Source: Marinilabiliales bacterium (GTDB lineage: Bacteria > Bacteroidota > Bacteroidia > Bacteroidales > SZUA-534). Taken from it: a stretch of 64,000 nucleotides of DNA. The position numbers were made by a program, and so were the translations under genes. The stretch lies in NCBI GenBank assembly GCA_003512955.1, contig DOTG01000038.1:186001-250000 (forward strand). The letters run 5' to 3'. The notes below the pieces were generated by a model. It searched no databases. It was not told the origin of the DNA and saw only the letters and a program-made list of their open reading frames with translations. Below, piece by piece: positions 9,301-17,959 of this stretch (the stretch's first letter is position 1; each line of letters begins with the position of its first letter).

Positions 9301-12300
9301 TAATGGAATACCCTGAACCGTTGGCCTCGTTCCATTGGTTTAGCGCCACTTCCCCGGTTTCGGTTAAATCAGAAGTGATGTTTGCGATTACATTCCCACG
9401 CAGACCGGTTGAATTAACTGCTGCAAAGAAACCTCCGGTAGCTCCTGTTAATGAGGTATAGCTTTGTCCGCTTCCGATGGAATAAGTTCCTGTCAAATAA
9501 TTTGAGGCAATGGCAAAAAAGCTTACGGCATCGGTACCCGAAATTGCCGCATTCGAAAGAATGGTGTAGCCACTGGTTCCGGAACCATCGCTAAATGTGG
9601 AATAGGTGCCGTTTATGGTGGTACATTTCGTCAATAACTGCCCCGAGGTGGTTCCTACTTCAGTAACCCTGATGGAAGAACTGGTCAAATTGGAGGCGTT
9701 TGCTACCAAATTGAGTTTCCAGTACCTGTTACTATTTAAAATATAGTCGCCATTGGTATAGCTCCCCTGACAATTTTCATCAACAACCTCTGCAACAACT
9801 TCAACGGTGGCAGTAGTTGTAACAGCATCAACCAATTCCAGCATATTGTAGGTTCCATCACCAACCGGAAAGGTAACGGTATTGGTCCCAGAAGGTAAAA
9901 TCCTTTTCAAAGGTCCATTTACATAACTGCTTGCCGAACCACTGCCTGTATTGGTGTTGGCCAATAAGGTGAGGATATTGGTGGCGTCGGTATTCAATTT
10001 TCCGTTGGTTAAAACCAACATATTGGCAGTTATTGGTGACTGAAGTGTAACCCCTTTACTGTTGCTGATCTGTAATTGCAAATTATTTGCGGCCGAAATA
10101 GCCCCGGTGCCCGATATATTTTGGGCCGCAGAACCAATCATCTGTATCCGGTTGGTGCTTACTGAAGCGTCCAAAGTTCCATTATTTACAAAATGGCCAA
10201 AAACATCTACGGTATAAGCAGCAGAGCTAGGATTGTAGAGCCGAAACGTTCCTGCCTGGATGGTCAGATTCTGGATCATCAGGTTATAAGCATAGCTATC
10301 GGATTTATTGAACGAAACATGCCGGTTTGTCCCCGATGGATTATTAATGACAATATTTCCCAACGAAAGTTTGTAACGGGTAGGAAAACTCACCACAAAA
10401 CCTCTGGAAGTACCAGCCATTGTGCTGCTGCCATCACCCAATTGAAGCGTGGAGCCTAAGAAACTTTTATTTTGTTCCCCAGCCGAAGGAATCACAAAGT
10501 CGTTGTATGAGGTGCTGTTCACGGGATCTACCAACGTAATGGTTCCTCCGGCAGCTAAAACAAACGCTGTGGAACCGAATTCCATCACATGGTTTGACAA
10601 GTCAGAAACTGCCCTGGGATCCATATTGATATTTCCGGCATACATAATCAAATAACCCGTGTTGGGCAAATAGAAGCGCCCAAATTGATTTAATGTAGCT
10701 GAAGCTGATTCTAACTTTAATGTCCCATTAACGGTTAAGGTATTGGAACCGGCTCCATAGCTAAATGTTCCGGCTGTAATCTGAAGAATCCCTCCATCGT
10801 CAATAGTTGCATTACCTGAACCCGAGGATGAAGTTCCTGCATTCACGCATTGAATAGTTGCACCAGAATGGTTCAGCCATAAACGGCCAGTGGACGATAC
10901 CAATGTTGTGCTCCCATAATAGGGACTAATTGTGGATGCACTGGATAGCTTAAACGTTCCATTGGTTAAAACCAGGCGGTTTCCTGCGGAGGTAGGGGAT
11001 TCTATGGTTATTTCACGTGTAACATCTAAAATAGCGGTTGTACTTGTTCCTTTATTTACAGTCAGGGTATAAAAATCGCACGTGCTTCCACTCCCTGAAA
11101 TGGAGCCATCGGCCAATCCTTTAAATTCAACACCTGCACAGGCGGTGGAGCCAATGTACATATCTAAGTCTCCATTTACAGTTAAATTGGAGTTGGAATA
11201 TTGCCTGTTCCCAATAACCAACGTTCTTGTACCTGAGGTTGCACCGGTGTTTACATCAAAGGTTCCTCCAGCCGAAACCGTTACATCACCATCTGTGGTT
11301 AATGCCGCATTTGCAGTGCCGCCAATAAATTGCAACACACCACTACTTCCTTGGCCAACAATAAGGTTATTACAAACTGCTGATGTGTTATCGATGGTAA
11401 TTACATCACCATCTAAAATGGTTACATCATCGGTATTTGCAGGTACTCCAATGGGCAACCACGTATTGGGATCGCTCCAGTTTCCGGAACCGGTGTTTGA
11501 CACTTTGGTCCCTGCCGCCAATGTTGATGTGCTTCCAATTAAGGCTGAACTCGGGCCCCCTTCATTTACAGCTACAATTTTCACATAATAATTTTTCGAT
11601 GGCAACCCATTGATGGTAGCGTTGGTAGTATTGGCATTGGTGGTAGCAACCAATGAATAGGTTGCACCTCCATCTTCGGAAAGATAGACCAGAAAGAACG
11701 CCTCGTTTGATGAGTTATCGGTCCAATTTACAATGAAATCAGAATAGGTAATTCCGCTAAACGAAATATCTAAAGGGGCAGCAGGGGCCGAAATAGGTGT
11801 AAACCGATAAAGCATCCGGTAACTATCGGAAGTAGAGGAAAGTCCACTAATTTCGCCCACTGACGAAATTAAAGTTGGCAACAAAGCCGTAGCAGGAACC
11901 GTACGGGCCACACTACTATTGTTGAAAGTCCCCATTTTATAAATAACCCCATTGGAAGCATTGCTGCTACAGAACCCAATTGCCCCATAATCTTCCTGAG
12001 CAGTGCGGTGCACATCGGCATACATGTATCCATACACATATTCTATCTGGTTCGAAGTTTCATACAGCCGCATCTGAAAGGTTGATTTACCTGCCTGAGA
12101 TTCCAAGGTATAGGCAATAATCATTTGGCTCCATTCAATCACAAACACCCGGTTGGGTGCAGAACCCATTATTTTATAGTGAACTTTTCCGTTGTTACCG
12201 GTCCGCATATCGCAGGAAAAAGGCACCAACCTCGGTTCGTTTACTCCTAATTCCGGAACCCGGTTTATGGGGCTTAATGAAGTCCCCAAACGTACCACCC

Positions 12301-12589
12301 CATCTTCGGTAGCTACAAATTGGGTATATTCCTGGCCCATAAAATAAAAACTAAACCCAATATCGTTGGCCACCGAAAAGGTTCCGGTATTTAATCCGTC
12401 AACATCGGGGTTGATTAAAGTGGTGGTACCCGACGACATATTGGTTAAGGTCCCAGTCGATGAAGCCGTGAATGAATAATTGGTCGTGCTTGCTTGAGAA
12501 TAAACACTTTTTGCAATAAATAGTGGCCACAGTTGAAATAAAACTATTGCCCCCATTGGGATTAAATGTTTAGCTTGTGTGGTTTTCAT
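6332..12589 (-). CDS. Giant T9SS-secreted surface protein with FnIII and parallel beta-helix regions
   Basis: A 2085-residue exported protein. The N-terminal hydrophobic stretch (to about residue 32, VYSQA) is a signal peptide. A lectin/jelly-roll-like region (about 35-265) and one fibronectin type III domain (about 268-355, ending in a YYVKIVAVNEGG strand) follow. Next comes a long Ser/Thr/Asn/Gly-rich region with repeated SISGNxIxN-type coils typical of right-handed parallel beta-helices (about residues 370-1650). Near the C-terminus, LPIQLTHFEAVANGRNVVLW and a last ~80-residue domain ending KLRFVKK match the T9SS type A sorting domain. It is probably a cell-surface adhesin or polysaccharide-binding protein. 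Enzymatic activity is neither shown nor excluded, because beta-helices include polysaccharide lyases. Confidence 0.85.
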   Translation of the reverse strand: MKTTQAKHLIPMGAIVLFQLWPLFIAKSVYSQASTTNYSFTASSTGTLTNMSSGTTTLINPDVDGLNTGTFSVANDIGFSFYFMGQEYTQFVATEDGVVRLGTSLSPINRVPELGVNEPRLVPFSCDMRTGNNGKVHYKIMGSAPNRVFVIEWSQMIIAYTLESQAGKSTFQMRLYETSNQIEYVYGYMYADVHRTAQEDYGAIGFCSSNASNGVIYKMGTFNNSSVARTVPATALLPTLISSVGEISGLSSTSDSYRMLYRFTPISAPAAPLDISFSGITYSDFIVNWTDNSSNEAFFLVYLSEDGGATYSLVATTNANTTNATINGLPSKNYYVKIVAVNEGGPSSALIGSTSTLAAGTKVSNTGSGNWSDPNTWLPIGVPANTDDVTILDGDVITIDNTSAVCNNLIVGQGSSGVLQFIGGTANAALTTDGDVTVSAGGTFDVNTGATSGTRTLVIGNRQYSNSNLTVNGDLDMYIGSTACAGVEFKGLADGSISGSGSTCDFYTLTVNKGTSTTAILDVTREITIESPTSAGNRLVLTNGTFKLSSASTISPYYGSTTLVSSTGRLWLNHSGATIQCVNAGTSSSGSGNATIDDGGILQITAGTFSYGAGSNTLTVNGTLKLESASATLNQFGRFYLPNTGYLIMYAGNINMDPRAVSDLSNHVMEFGSTAFVLAAGGTITLVDPVNSTSYNDFVIPSAGEQNKSFLGSTLQLGDGSSTMAGTSRGFVVSFPTRYKLSLGNIVINNPSGTNRHVSFNKSDSYAYNLMIQNLTIQAGTFRLYNPSSAAYTVDVFGHFVNNGTLDASVSTNRIQMIGSAAQNISGTGAISAANNLQLQISNSKGVTLQSPITANMLVLTNGKLNTDATNILTLLANTNTGSGSASSYVNGPLKRILPSGTNTVTFPVGDGTYNMLELVDAVTTTATVEVVAEVVDENCQGSYTNGDYILNSNRYWKLNLVANASNLTSSSIRVTEVGTTSGQLLTKCTTINGTYSTFSDGSGTSGYTILSNAAISGTDAVSFFAIASNYLTGTYSIGSGQSYTSLTGATGGFFAAVNSTGLRGNVIANITSDLTETGEVALNQWNEANGSGYSITFQPSTTATRTISGSVNRTDASGPGAMIRFNGADRVIVDGTTSKYLQFKNNTTNAGNTSATFEILGNATGVQIKNSIIENHNNTASTQGVITLGSGDNTSITVSGNEIRNATSGYSGYPYHALYSNNSGNSLLTISDNYIYNFGNYGICFQSVGDGVTLSGNHFYKTLTDDLSGISQIAVYINGGNSHTISGNFIGGQATSCGGAAWTNNASSSAIKGIVLDVESSSLTTVKDNSISNFNVQSTSGTSFVGIQVEDGSVSIGNSEGNTVSNITTKAATVYGIQSDASASVLITNNSINSINATGTDVSTVLHGIVHSGTASANISNNTIFAFDCSAASTDIINQTVSGIYCSAASNQPEIQSNTIYNLLASNTGAVQTNVSGIAVRSSVSAIVAKNKIYDLRNSSTSTDGSNPPTASGIVLYHPATGIEVSNNQIVLGNSQTTNTGFYGIWMNGQPGSSVGTGIFYNSIVIDGTVSSGSLPSYSLLRGNHSTTTLSDFAVDIRNNIFANRRSGGSGNHYAIGNQGTNPTGGWGSAASNYNLYSVNVSGDFGYWNVSALNFANWKTTTASDQDATCWISTTGTSDAENLNLTQLFTNISAGDLSIITANTESWAVNGAAQPLTEVSTDFSGTGRSTLPSNGATDCGAFEITPSSEPMAAIQTGTITDGNTTTYSLAGRTLATIAWHGANFPSGIAMRYYPGMNPTDDGESTLASTNHSNSFWRVTPTGGTLGDYTYDLTLFYNDNILSGITDEASINIAKNPVYYPTASDVQNVWRAYHVTASDASNDFVAISGIIGFSDFALDEDLGALPIQLTHFEAVANGRNVVLWWETATETNNQYFTIEKAVNMFDWIKVADVQGAGNSLNVRNYQYTDEHPIEGISYYRLKQTDFDGEFTYSKVRSVRLMQSIHGDFDFYYDAADQVLVFENLSGNEADARLEIFNFQPSSQLINKLKLVEGSSKISVSQLPVGVYMAVLHSSLGTFKLRFVKK

Positions 12590-12995
12590 CTTTAGCTAAT
12601 TCTTGGTATTAAACATTTGGTATTCTTGAACAAAAGGTAAAATTATAAAAATATTTTTAACATGCTTACCGTTATCTGTAATTAGTTGAGATACTTAATA
12701 AAAGGGTCGGTTTTTACTGCTTCGATTACTTCAAAAAAAACAAAATCCCAAATGGGTTTGAGGGAAACAAAGTTTGAAAAACAATAACTCAGATTTTGGC
12801 AAAACAAACCTCATCGCTTAAAAAAATCGCACTTACATAACCTATCATACAACATAATATTTATTCATTATTTGGTATTTTCACATGCCCCAATTTACCT
12901 ATTTTTGTTTGCGATATGCAATACAATACATATCATTTTAAAAAAAGCAACTTTCACTTTTTACCGTTTGTAAAACCATTATTAAACTGACATTT
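12590..12995. other. Divergent intergenic region (406 bp)
   Basis: AT-rich spacer between the adhesin (minus) and the first lipoprotein (plus). Two similar sites ATTTGGTATT occur at about 12615-12624 and 12870-12879, possibly a repeated regulator site. TATTTTTG at 12900-12907 resembles a -7 box, but the upstream TTTG (12871-12874) is 25 bp away, longer than usual. No ORF or RNA gene is recognised. Confidence 0.35.
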
Positions 12996-13580
12996 ATGAA
13001 AACTATTATTAAAGTTCTGTTCTTTTGCTTACCAGCACTGCTTTTAGTCTCGTCATGCGAAAAAGAGGATAACAGCCCTGATAAACTGATTGTTACAATG
13101 GGAGCCCAGGCAAACACAACCATCGGAGCCTTTTACTCAATTGGTCAAAACAAAGTTTTTACTCAGGACCTGGCAGCAGCAAACCAGGACACTATCAATT
13201 TATTGTGTTTCTACGAACACGATACAGTAAACAATTATATCAACGACATCTGTCTGGCCTCGCCAGGATCGGGAATCCGTGGTGTTTTTACCGGTGAAAC
13301 ATCCACCGAGAACTGGGCTGTCAAACAACTGACCACATTCACTGCACCTGCTACAGAAATCACAGTTGCTCAGTTCGATGCCCTGGAACAGAATGATGCA
13401 GTTATCCCCAGCTATTACAACAGTACCCAGACCTCGGGAATTAAAAAAGCCAAGCTGTTAAAAGCAGGTGATATTTACGCCATTAAAACCCACGATAACA
13501 TTTATGGCCTTTTCAAAGTAATTACCGTGGTGGAAGGGGCCGATGGGTATGTGGAATTTGAATTGAAACTGAAAAAATAA
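12996..13580 (+). CDS. Small lipoprotein of unknown function (first of a homologous pair)
   Basis: A 194-residue lipoprotein. The signal sequence ends in LVSSCEKE with the lipidated Cys at residue 21, and the acidic/Lys residues after it are typical of exported Bacteroidetes lipoproteins. I do not recognise a named family. The mature part aligns by eye with the C-terminal two-thirds of the next gene: DTINLLCFYEHD with NTIDLVGFVY, and IKTHDNIYGLFKV with FKTEDGKYGLVKV. These may be two copies of one domain. It opens a same-strand set that includes a TonB receptor and a third lipoprotein, so it may be a surface substrate-binding partner. That role is inferred only from position. Confidence 0.75.
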   Translation: MKTIIKVLFFCLPALLLVSSCEKEDNSPDKLIVTMGAQANTTIGAFYSIGQNKVFTQDLAAANQDTINLLCFYEHDTVNNYINDICLASPGSGIRGVFTGETSTENWAVKQLTTFTAPATEITVAQFDALEQNDAVIPSYYNSTQTSGIKKAKLLKAGDIYAIKTHDNIYGLFKVITVVEGADGYVEFELKLKK

Positions 13581-13602
13581 TTACTATTAAACTACTAAAT
13601 TT

Positions 13603-13640
13603 GGCTGTATCCGTCATGATTGCTGGACTACAGCCATTTT
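13603..13640 (+). terminator. Hairpin with U-run between the two lipoprotein genes (attenuator?)
   Basis: GGCTGTA (13603-13609) pairs exactly with TACAGCC (13629-13635), loop 19 nt, followed by ATTTTTT. It lies 22 bp after the first lipoprotein stop and just before the next ATG at 13646. It could be a partial terminator that makes the first lipoprotein more abundant than the downstream TonB receptor. Confidence 0.5.
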
Positions 13641-13645
13641 TTACT

Positions 13646-14557
13646 ATGAATTGCAAAACTTTTATATGGATTGTTTCGGCAGTCTTTCTTTTGGGAACCG
13701 GTTGCAAAAAGGAAGATGGAACCACACAATCACCATTGATTATCCTCAAAAATGGCGATTACACCCAAAACGAACAACTGGTTCCGGTGGGCGGAAAATT
13801 ACGGTTTGGAATTACTGCAACCAATGGTGGAGCTATTATTACCAACCTGAGGATACAGCGTATGTCCGATGGAAAAACCATCACCGAACTGGATAAAGGG
13901 TTGTATATTCCGGAAGGAGGTTTGGATTATGAATTCGCGGCCGTTAAATCCCCTGCCAATCAAGAGGTTTGGCTGTTTTTTGTCATGAACTCCAACCGCG
14001 ATTCCGCCACCGTCCAACTGATTGTAAATTTAGGCGAGGGCTCGGCTTATGGCGAAATTTCCCATTACCCTTCGATAAAAATTGGGATGCAAAACAACAG
14101 CGAATTCCCAAATTATCTTGATGCACACAACGGTGAGTTATATACAGAAACCGCAGTTCCCGGTTTTGAAAACACCATTGATTTGGTGGGCTTTGTCTAT
14201 ACCACCAGCGGAATCCTCTCGCCTACACTTTGCTGCCCCGGATACACCGGCAGCAGCTCTGTTACTGGGTTTTATCCTGAGATTTTAACATGGGGTACCC
14301 GCAATTTAACAGTATATGATTATTATGCATCCGACAACAACTTTGTTTCCCCGGAAAAATTTGAACAGGCCGCAAACGACAGTTTATTGGTACAATCGTT
14401 CAATCCCCAAAACATCAGTGGCCTTTGCAAATACTGCAACACCGGAAAAATTATCCCTTTTAAAACCGAAGATGGAAAGTATGGTTTAGTCAAAGTCATG
14501 CATGCCGATGTTTCGGATACGGGTTATATGGAATTGGCTATCAAAATTCAAAAATAG
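13646..14557 (+). CDS. Lipoprotein of unknown function (second of a homologous pair)
   Basis: The start is placed at the ATG at 13646 rather than the upstream in-frame ATG at 13601, because only this start gives a clean lipoprotein signal (LLGTGCKKED, lipidated Cys at residue 20) and the upstream start would overlap the terminator-like hairpin. The product is 303 residues. The first ~110 mature residues form a beta-rich domain absent from the preceding gene; the remainder resembles that gene, ending GYMELAIKIQK against GYVEFELKLKK. It has Cys-Cys (SPTLCCPG) and CxxC (LCKYCNTG) motifs that could form disulfides or bind a ligand. The TonB receptor begins 2 bp after its stop, so translation is probably coupled. 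Function is unknown. Confidence 0.78.
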   Translation: MNCKTFIWIVSAVFLLGTGCKKEDGTTQSPLIILKNGDYTQNEQLVPVGGKLRFGITATNGGAIITNLRIQRMSDGKTITELDKGLYIPEGGLDYEFAAVKSPANQEVWLFFVMNSNRDSATVQLIVNLGEGSAYGEISHYPSIKIGMQNNSEFPNYLDAHNGELYTETAVPGFENTIDLVGFVYTTSGILSPTLCCPGYTGSSSVTGFYPEILTWGTRNLTVYDYYASDNNFVSPEKFEQAANDSLLVQSFNPQNISGLCKYCNTGKIIPFKTEDGKYGLVKVMHADVSDTGYMELAIKIQK

Positions 14558-14559
14558 CG

Positions 14560-16869
14560 ATGAGGTTAAATATAATAGTTTGGACTGTTTTTCTTTTTCC
14601 TTTAGCAGCTGCCAGCCAAAAAATTACTGGTTCTATCAGGGATGCTGCTTCCCAAGCTCCACTTCAGGGAGTAAATATTGTCTATCAAGGGAATGGGACT
14701 ACCAGTGATGCAAACGGGAATTTCAGCATCAACAATATCCCGGAAGGAAATTACACCTTGACATTTTCATACATGGGCTATGAAACACTTCAACAGGATA
14801 TGACTGTGCCAGATAAAAATCCGGTGTATCTGGAAATTACCTTAATAAAATTTAATGTTTCGCTTGGTGAAGTGGTTATCGCAGGCACCCGGAATGAAAC
14901 CCGGGTGGGTAATATTCCCGGAAGAATAAATACCATTACGCCGCAGCGGTTGGCGTTGGTAGCCTCGCAAAGTATCGATGAGCAACTTCAGTTTTTACCG
15001 GGAGTACAGGTCAGCCGCTCGTTTGGGATTTTTTCCACCAAATCGTCGGTAACGATGCGCGGTTTAAGTGGGAACGAGCAAGCCCGCACTCTGGTATTGG
15101 TGGACGGAATCCCCGTGAACAAAGCCGACGGCGGTTCGGTAAACTGGAACCTGATTTCGACCAAGGAAATTGAACGGGTTGAGGTGGCAAAAGGGCCGGG
15201 TTCGGCATTGTATGGTGGAAACGCGATGGGCGGCATCATCAATATTATCTCGGCAAAACCGGTTAAACCTTTACAGGGAGGAGTCTCAATTGATTATGGC
15301 ACCTACAATACCTTTACCGGGAAAGTTAATTTACAGGGAAAAATTGACGACCAATCAGGAACCCAATTTTATTGGGCAGCCAATTCCTTCTACCAGAATA
15401 GTGACGGGTACATAACCCAGTCAGAGGCCGACCAGAAGGCGAATCCGTTTATTACAAAATCGACCGTGGACGAAAAAGCCATGAATGTAAAGTTGGGTTA
15501 TGGTTCCGAAAGATTCTCTTCCGAAGTTGACTTTAGCCTGTACGACGGAGTCCGAGGGACCGGCGAAAAGGTTTTTCAGCCTGAAGGGAATGTCACAGAA
15601 TACCTGACATATCAATGTCGCCTGAACCTAAAAGGAAAAACAGGTCTGCTACATTGGAATACATCCCTTTTTTATTTAAACGAAAACTACCTGAGAGTCA
15701 ATGAATTTCAGAAAGATGATTATACCTGGTACAATGTCGATTCACGCCGGGTTGACCTAGGGCTTTTATCAAGTGCCACGTATTCATTGGGGATCCATTC
15801 GCTGACTTCAGGTTTTGACCTAAGAGATGGCCGTGTGGATGCTTCGGATATTTACTACACTTCGACCGACTATGTGGACAACCGTGGAAAAATGGATTTT
15901 TATGGGCTTTACCTCCAGGATGAAATTTCGGCAACAGAAACGTTTAAGATACTTGTGGGTATCCGCTACGACTTTGCCAACTTCTACGATGCTGCTTTTC
16001 TTATTTCAAATCCCTCAGCCGAAACCAAATTCTTAACTACCTATCAATTTTCCGGGAAGGAAAAAGTACAATGGGGGGCTTTCAACCCAAGGCTTTCGGC
16101 ACAATATAAACCAAATGATAAAATCCGTGTTTATGGAAGCTACAGCCGGGGGTTCCGCCCATCGGTATTAGACGATTTATGCCGTACCGGACGGGTAAGA
16201 GGCGGCATGAAAGTAGCTAACCCCAACCTGAAACCGGAATACCTCAACAATTTCGAAGCAGGTGGCGACTATTTTCCATTCCCACAATTAAAACTTTCTA
16301 TAAGTATATATCACTCGTTGGGAACCGACTTTCTGTATTACGTTTCAACCGGTGACAGTATTGACATGGGTTTTGGCGATCGTCCTATCATGATCCGCTC
16401 GAACATTTCGAATGTGAAAATCTATGGAGGCGAGTTCGATTTTACCTACCAACCCTACCAGTGGCTTTCGGTTTTTGGCAACTACGCCTACAACCATGCT
16501 ACCATCACCAATTATACACCGCTTTCAGGCAACGATCCCGTTGATTTGGAAGGAAACTTCCTGACAGATGTACCTCAACATTCATCTGCTTTTGGTGCCC
16601 TTTTTACCAGCAAAATCATGGATGTGGGTCTTACCATAAAGTATCAGGGAGAAATGTACGTGAACGATCAAAATGTGTATGACGACATCGTGCTCTCCAA
16701 CAAATATCCGGCATGGATGACCATAGATATGAAATTTTCCAGAGTATTTTTTGATCGGATAAGAGCCCAATTAATGGTTCAAAACCTTTTAAATGAACAA
16801 ATTTACGACAGCAAAGGAGCAGTTAGTCCCGGAAGGTTTATCACTGTTGGGCTAAGCGTAAAAATTTAA
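14560..16869 (+). CDS. TonB-dependent receptor of unknown substrate
   Basis: A 769-residue outer-membrane receptor. It has a signal peptide (to about residue 18, AAASQ), a carboxypeptidase-regulatory-like domain (about 20-95), a plug (about 110-230; TLVLVDGIPVNKADGG, then ERVEVAKGPGSALYGGNAMG and GIINI), and a 22-strand-type barrel ending FITVGLSVKI. The plug motifs resemble the siderophore/cobalamin receptor group rather than SusC, and no SusD follows. It starts 2 bp after the second lipoprotein and is followed after 22 bp by a lipoprotein with a molybdopterin-oxidoreductase-like fold. The co-transcribed lipoproteins are likely surface or periplasmic partners. The substrate cannot be named from sequence; metal chelate or cofactor uptake is a guess. 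Confidence 0.9.
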   Translation: MRLNIIVWTVFLFPLAAASQKITGSIRDAASQAPLQGVNIVYQGNGTTSDANGNFSINNIPEGNYTLTFSYMGYETLQQDMTVPDKNPVYLEITLIKFNVSLGEVVIAGTRNETRVGNIPGRINTITPQRLALVASQSIDEQLQFLPGVQVSRSFGIFSTKSSVTMRGLSGNEQARTLVLVDGIPVNKADGGSVNWNLISTKEIERVEVAKGPGSALYGGNAMGGIINIISAKPVKPLQGGVSIDYGTYNTFTGKVNLQGKIDDQSGTQFYWAANSFYQNSDGYITQSEADQKANPFITKSTVDEKAMNVKLGYGSERFSSEVDFSLYDGVRGTGEKVFQPEGNVTEYLTYQCRLNLKGKTGLLHWNTSLFYLNENYLRVNEFQKDDYTWYNVDSRRVDLGLLSSATYSLGIHSLTSGFDLRDGRVDASDIYYTSTDYVDNRGKMDFYGLYLQDEISATETFKILVGIRYDFANFYDAAFLISNPSAETKFLTTYQFSGKEKVQWGAFNPRLSAQYKPNDKIRVYGSYSRGFRPSVLDDLCRTGRVRGGMKVANPNLKPEYLNNFEAGGDYFPFPQLKLSISIYHSLGTDFLYYVSTGDSIDMGFGDRPIMIRSNISNVKIYGGEFDFTYQPYQWLSVFGNYAYNHATITNYTPLSGNDPVDLEGNFLTDVPQHSSAFGALFTSKIMDVGLTIKYQGEMYVNDQNVYDDIVLSNKYPAWMTIDMKFSRVFFDRIRAQLMVQNLLNEQIYDSKGAVSPGRFITVGLSVKI

Positions 16870-16891
16870 AAACAAACTAAAAATTCAACGC

Positions 16892-17959
16892 ATGAAAAAT
16901 TTCATCGCCATTTTAATAGTTGCAAGCATCTGGAACGGATGCCAATCACCTACCCATAAAACAAATCCGGAACCCGTTTTACTGCCCGATTCTACAGGTT
17001 TGACCAACAATTTTTACGACAACGAACCAACCATTGAATTACCCATGGTTACTTTGAAAGTCGATGGCGAGATTGCCAATCCGGGAACCGTCGATTTCAG
17101 CGTATTGCCCCTTCATTCGGTTATTGTAAAGGAGGCCAACCTGAATACCGATGGGACTAATGCATTTGTAGGTGCTTACCGCTACGATGGTTACTCACTT
17201 TATGATATTTTGAATTCGGTAATTTTGAAAAAGAAAAATGCCGAAGAATTCCCACCAATCATTGATTTGTATGTTGAGGTTAGCAATGACAACGGTGAAA
17301 AGGTGATTTTTTCGTGGGGCGAGATTTATTATCCTAACCATACGCATCAGATTTTGATAGCCAAATCGGTGATGCGTATTGTCCCAAGCAAGACCAAAGA
17401 TTTGTGGCCTTTGCCCGAAACATCAAAATTGGTTGTTGCCAACGATCTGTTAACAGCCCGCAACATCTCAAATCCAACCACCATCACAGTAAAATCATTG
17501 GATGCAGTATATGAGGTACAAAAAGGCCTTTCGCCTATGTATTGCGAATCGTTCAAATTGATTGCCGAAGATGGTTCGGAAAAGATAATCAGCGGAATCA
17601 CCAAAGAAATCCAACCACTGACCTACCACACTATTTTTTATGGCCGGGGCCGGGGAATTCACAGTACCACACCATTTACCGGATACATGGTAAAACAGGT
17701 TTTGGCTCCCTATTTTGGGTTCACCCATGAAAATATTCAAAAAGGGCTATTTGTTTTTGCCGGACTCGACGGATACCGGGTGGCCATCAGCTATTCTGAG
17801 CTTTTTAACCGTAACGATCAATCTGAATTTCTGCTTTTGATAGATGCCAACGATAACGAAGGAGGAAAATTTAAAGTATTCCCCGCCTGTGATTTTTTCT
17901 CCGACAGAGCTGTAAAATCGCTAATGGAGGTGAGGTTTATAAAAGTAATTTTAATGTAA
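16892..17959 (+). CDS. Lipoprotein with sulfite-oxidase (molybdopterin-binding) type fold, probably non-catalytic
   Basis: A 355-residue lipoprotein (signal ending WNGCQ, lipidated Cys at residue 17). The pattern VTLKVDGEIANPGTVDFSVL, then a YDGYSLYDIL segment and VEVSNDNGEKVIFSWGEI, resembles the oxidoreductase molybdopterin-binding domain (sulfite oxidase family). A second similar segment (about 190-350) ends in LFVFAGLDGYRVAISYSEL and FPACDFFSDR. I do not see the usual Moco-ligating Cys context, so it may use the fold for ligand binding. It is the last gene of the lipoprotein/TonB receptor set, 22 bp after the receptor. Export as a lipoprotein rather than through a Tat signal also argues against a folded Moco enzyme. 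Confidence 0.6.
   Translation: MKNFIAILIVASIWNGCQSPTHKTNPEPVLLPDSTGLTNNFYDNEPTIELPMVTLKVDGEIANPGTVDFSVLPLHSVIVKEANLNTDGTNAFVGAYRYDGYSLYDILNSVILKKKNAEEFPPIIDLYVEVSNDNGEKVIFSWGEIYYPNHTHQILIAKSVMRIVPSKTKDLWPLPETSKLVVANDLLTARNISNPTTITVKSLDAVYEVQKGLSPMYCESFKLIAEDGSEKIISGITKEIQPLTYHTIFYGRGRGIHSTTPFTGYMVKQVLAPYFGFTHENIQKGLFVFAGLDGYRVAISYSELFNRNDQSEFLLLIDANDNEGGKFKVFPACDFFSDRAVKSLMEVRFIKVILM

Noticed and set aside
11082..11588. 168-codon plus-strand open frame opposite the giant adhesin
   Set aside because: It has Val/Pro-rich low-complexity content caused by the antisense of Thr/Asn/Gly codons, lacks a signal or domain, and lies wholly inside a well-supported minus-strand gene.
12871..12907. TTTG...TATTTTTG as a promoter for the lipoprotein-TonB operon
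   Set aside because: The spacer is 25 bp against 18-20 bp in the other candidates of this window, so it was not called as a promoter.
16892..17959. Active sulfite oxidase-type Moco enzyme
   Set aside because: No Tat signal, a lipoprotein signal instead, and the typical Cys ligand environment was not seen; kept only as a fold-level call.
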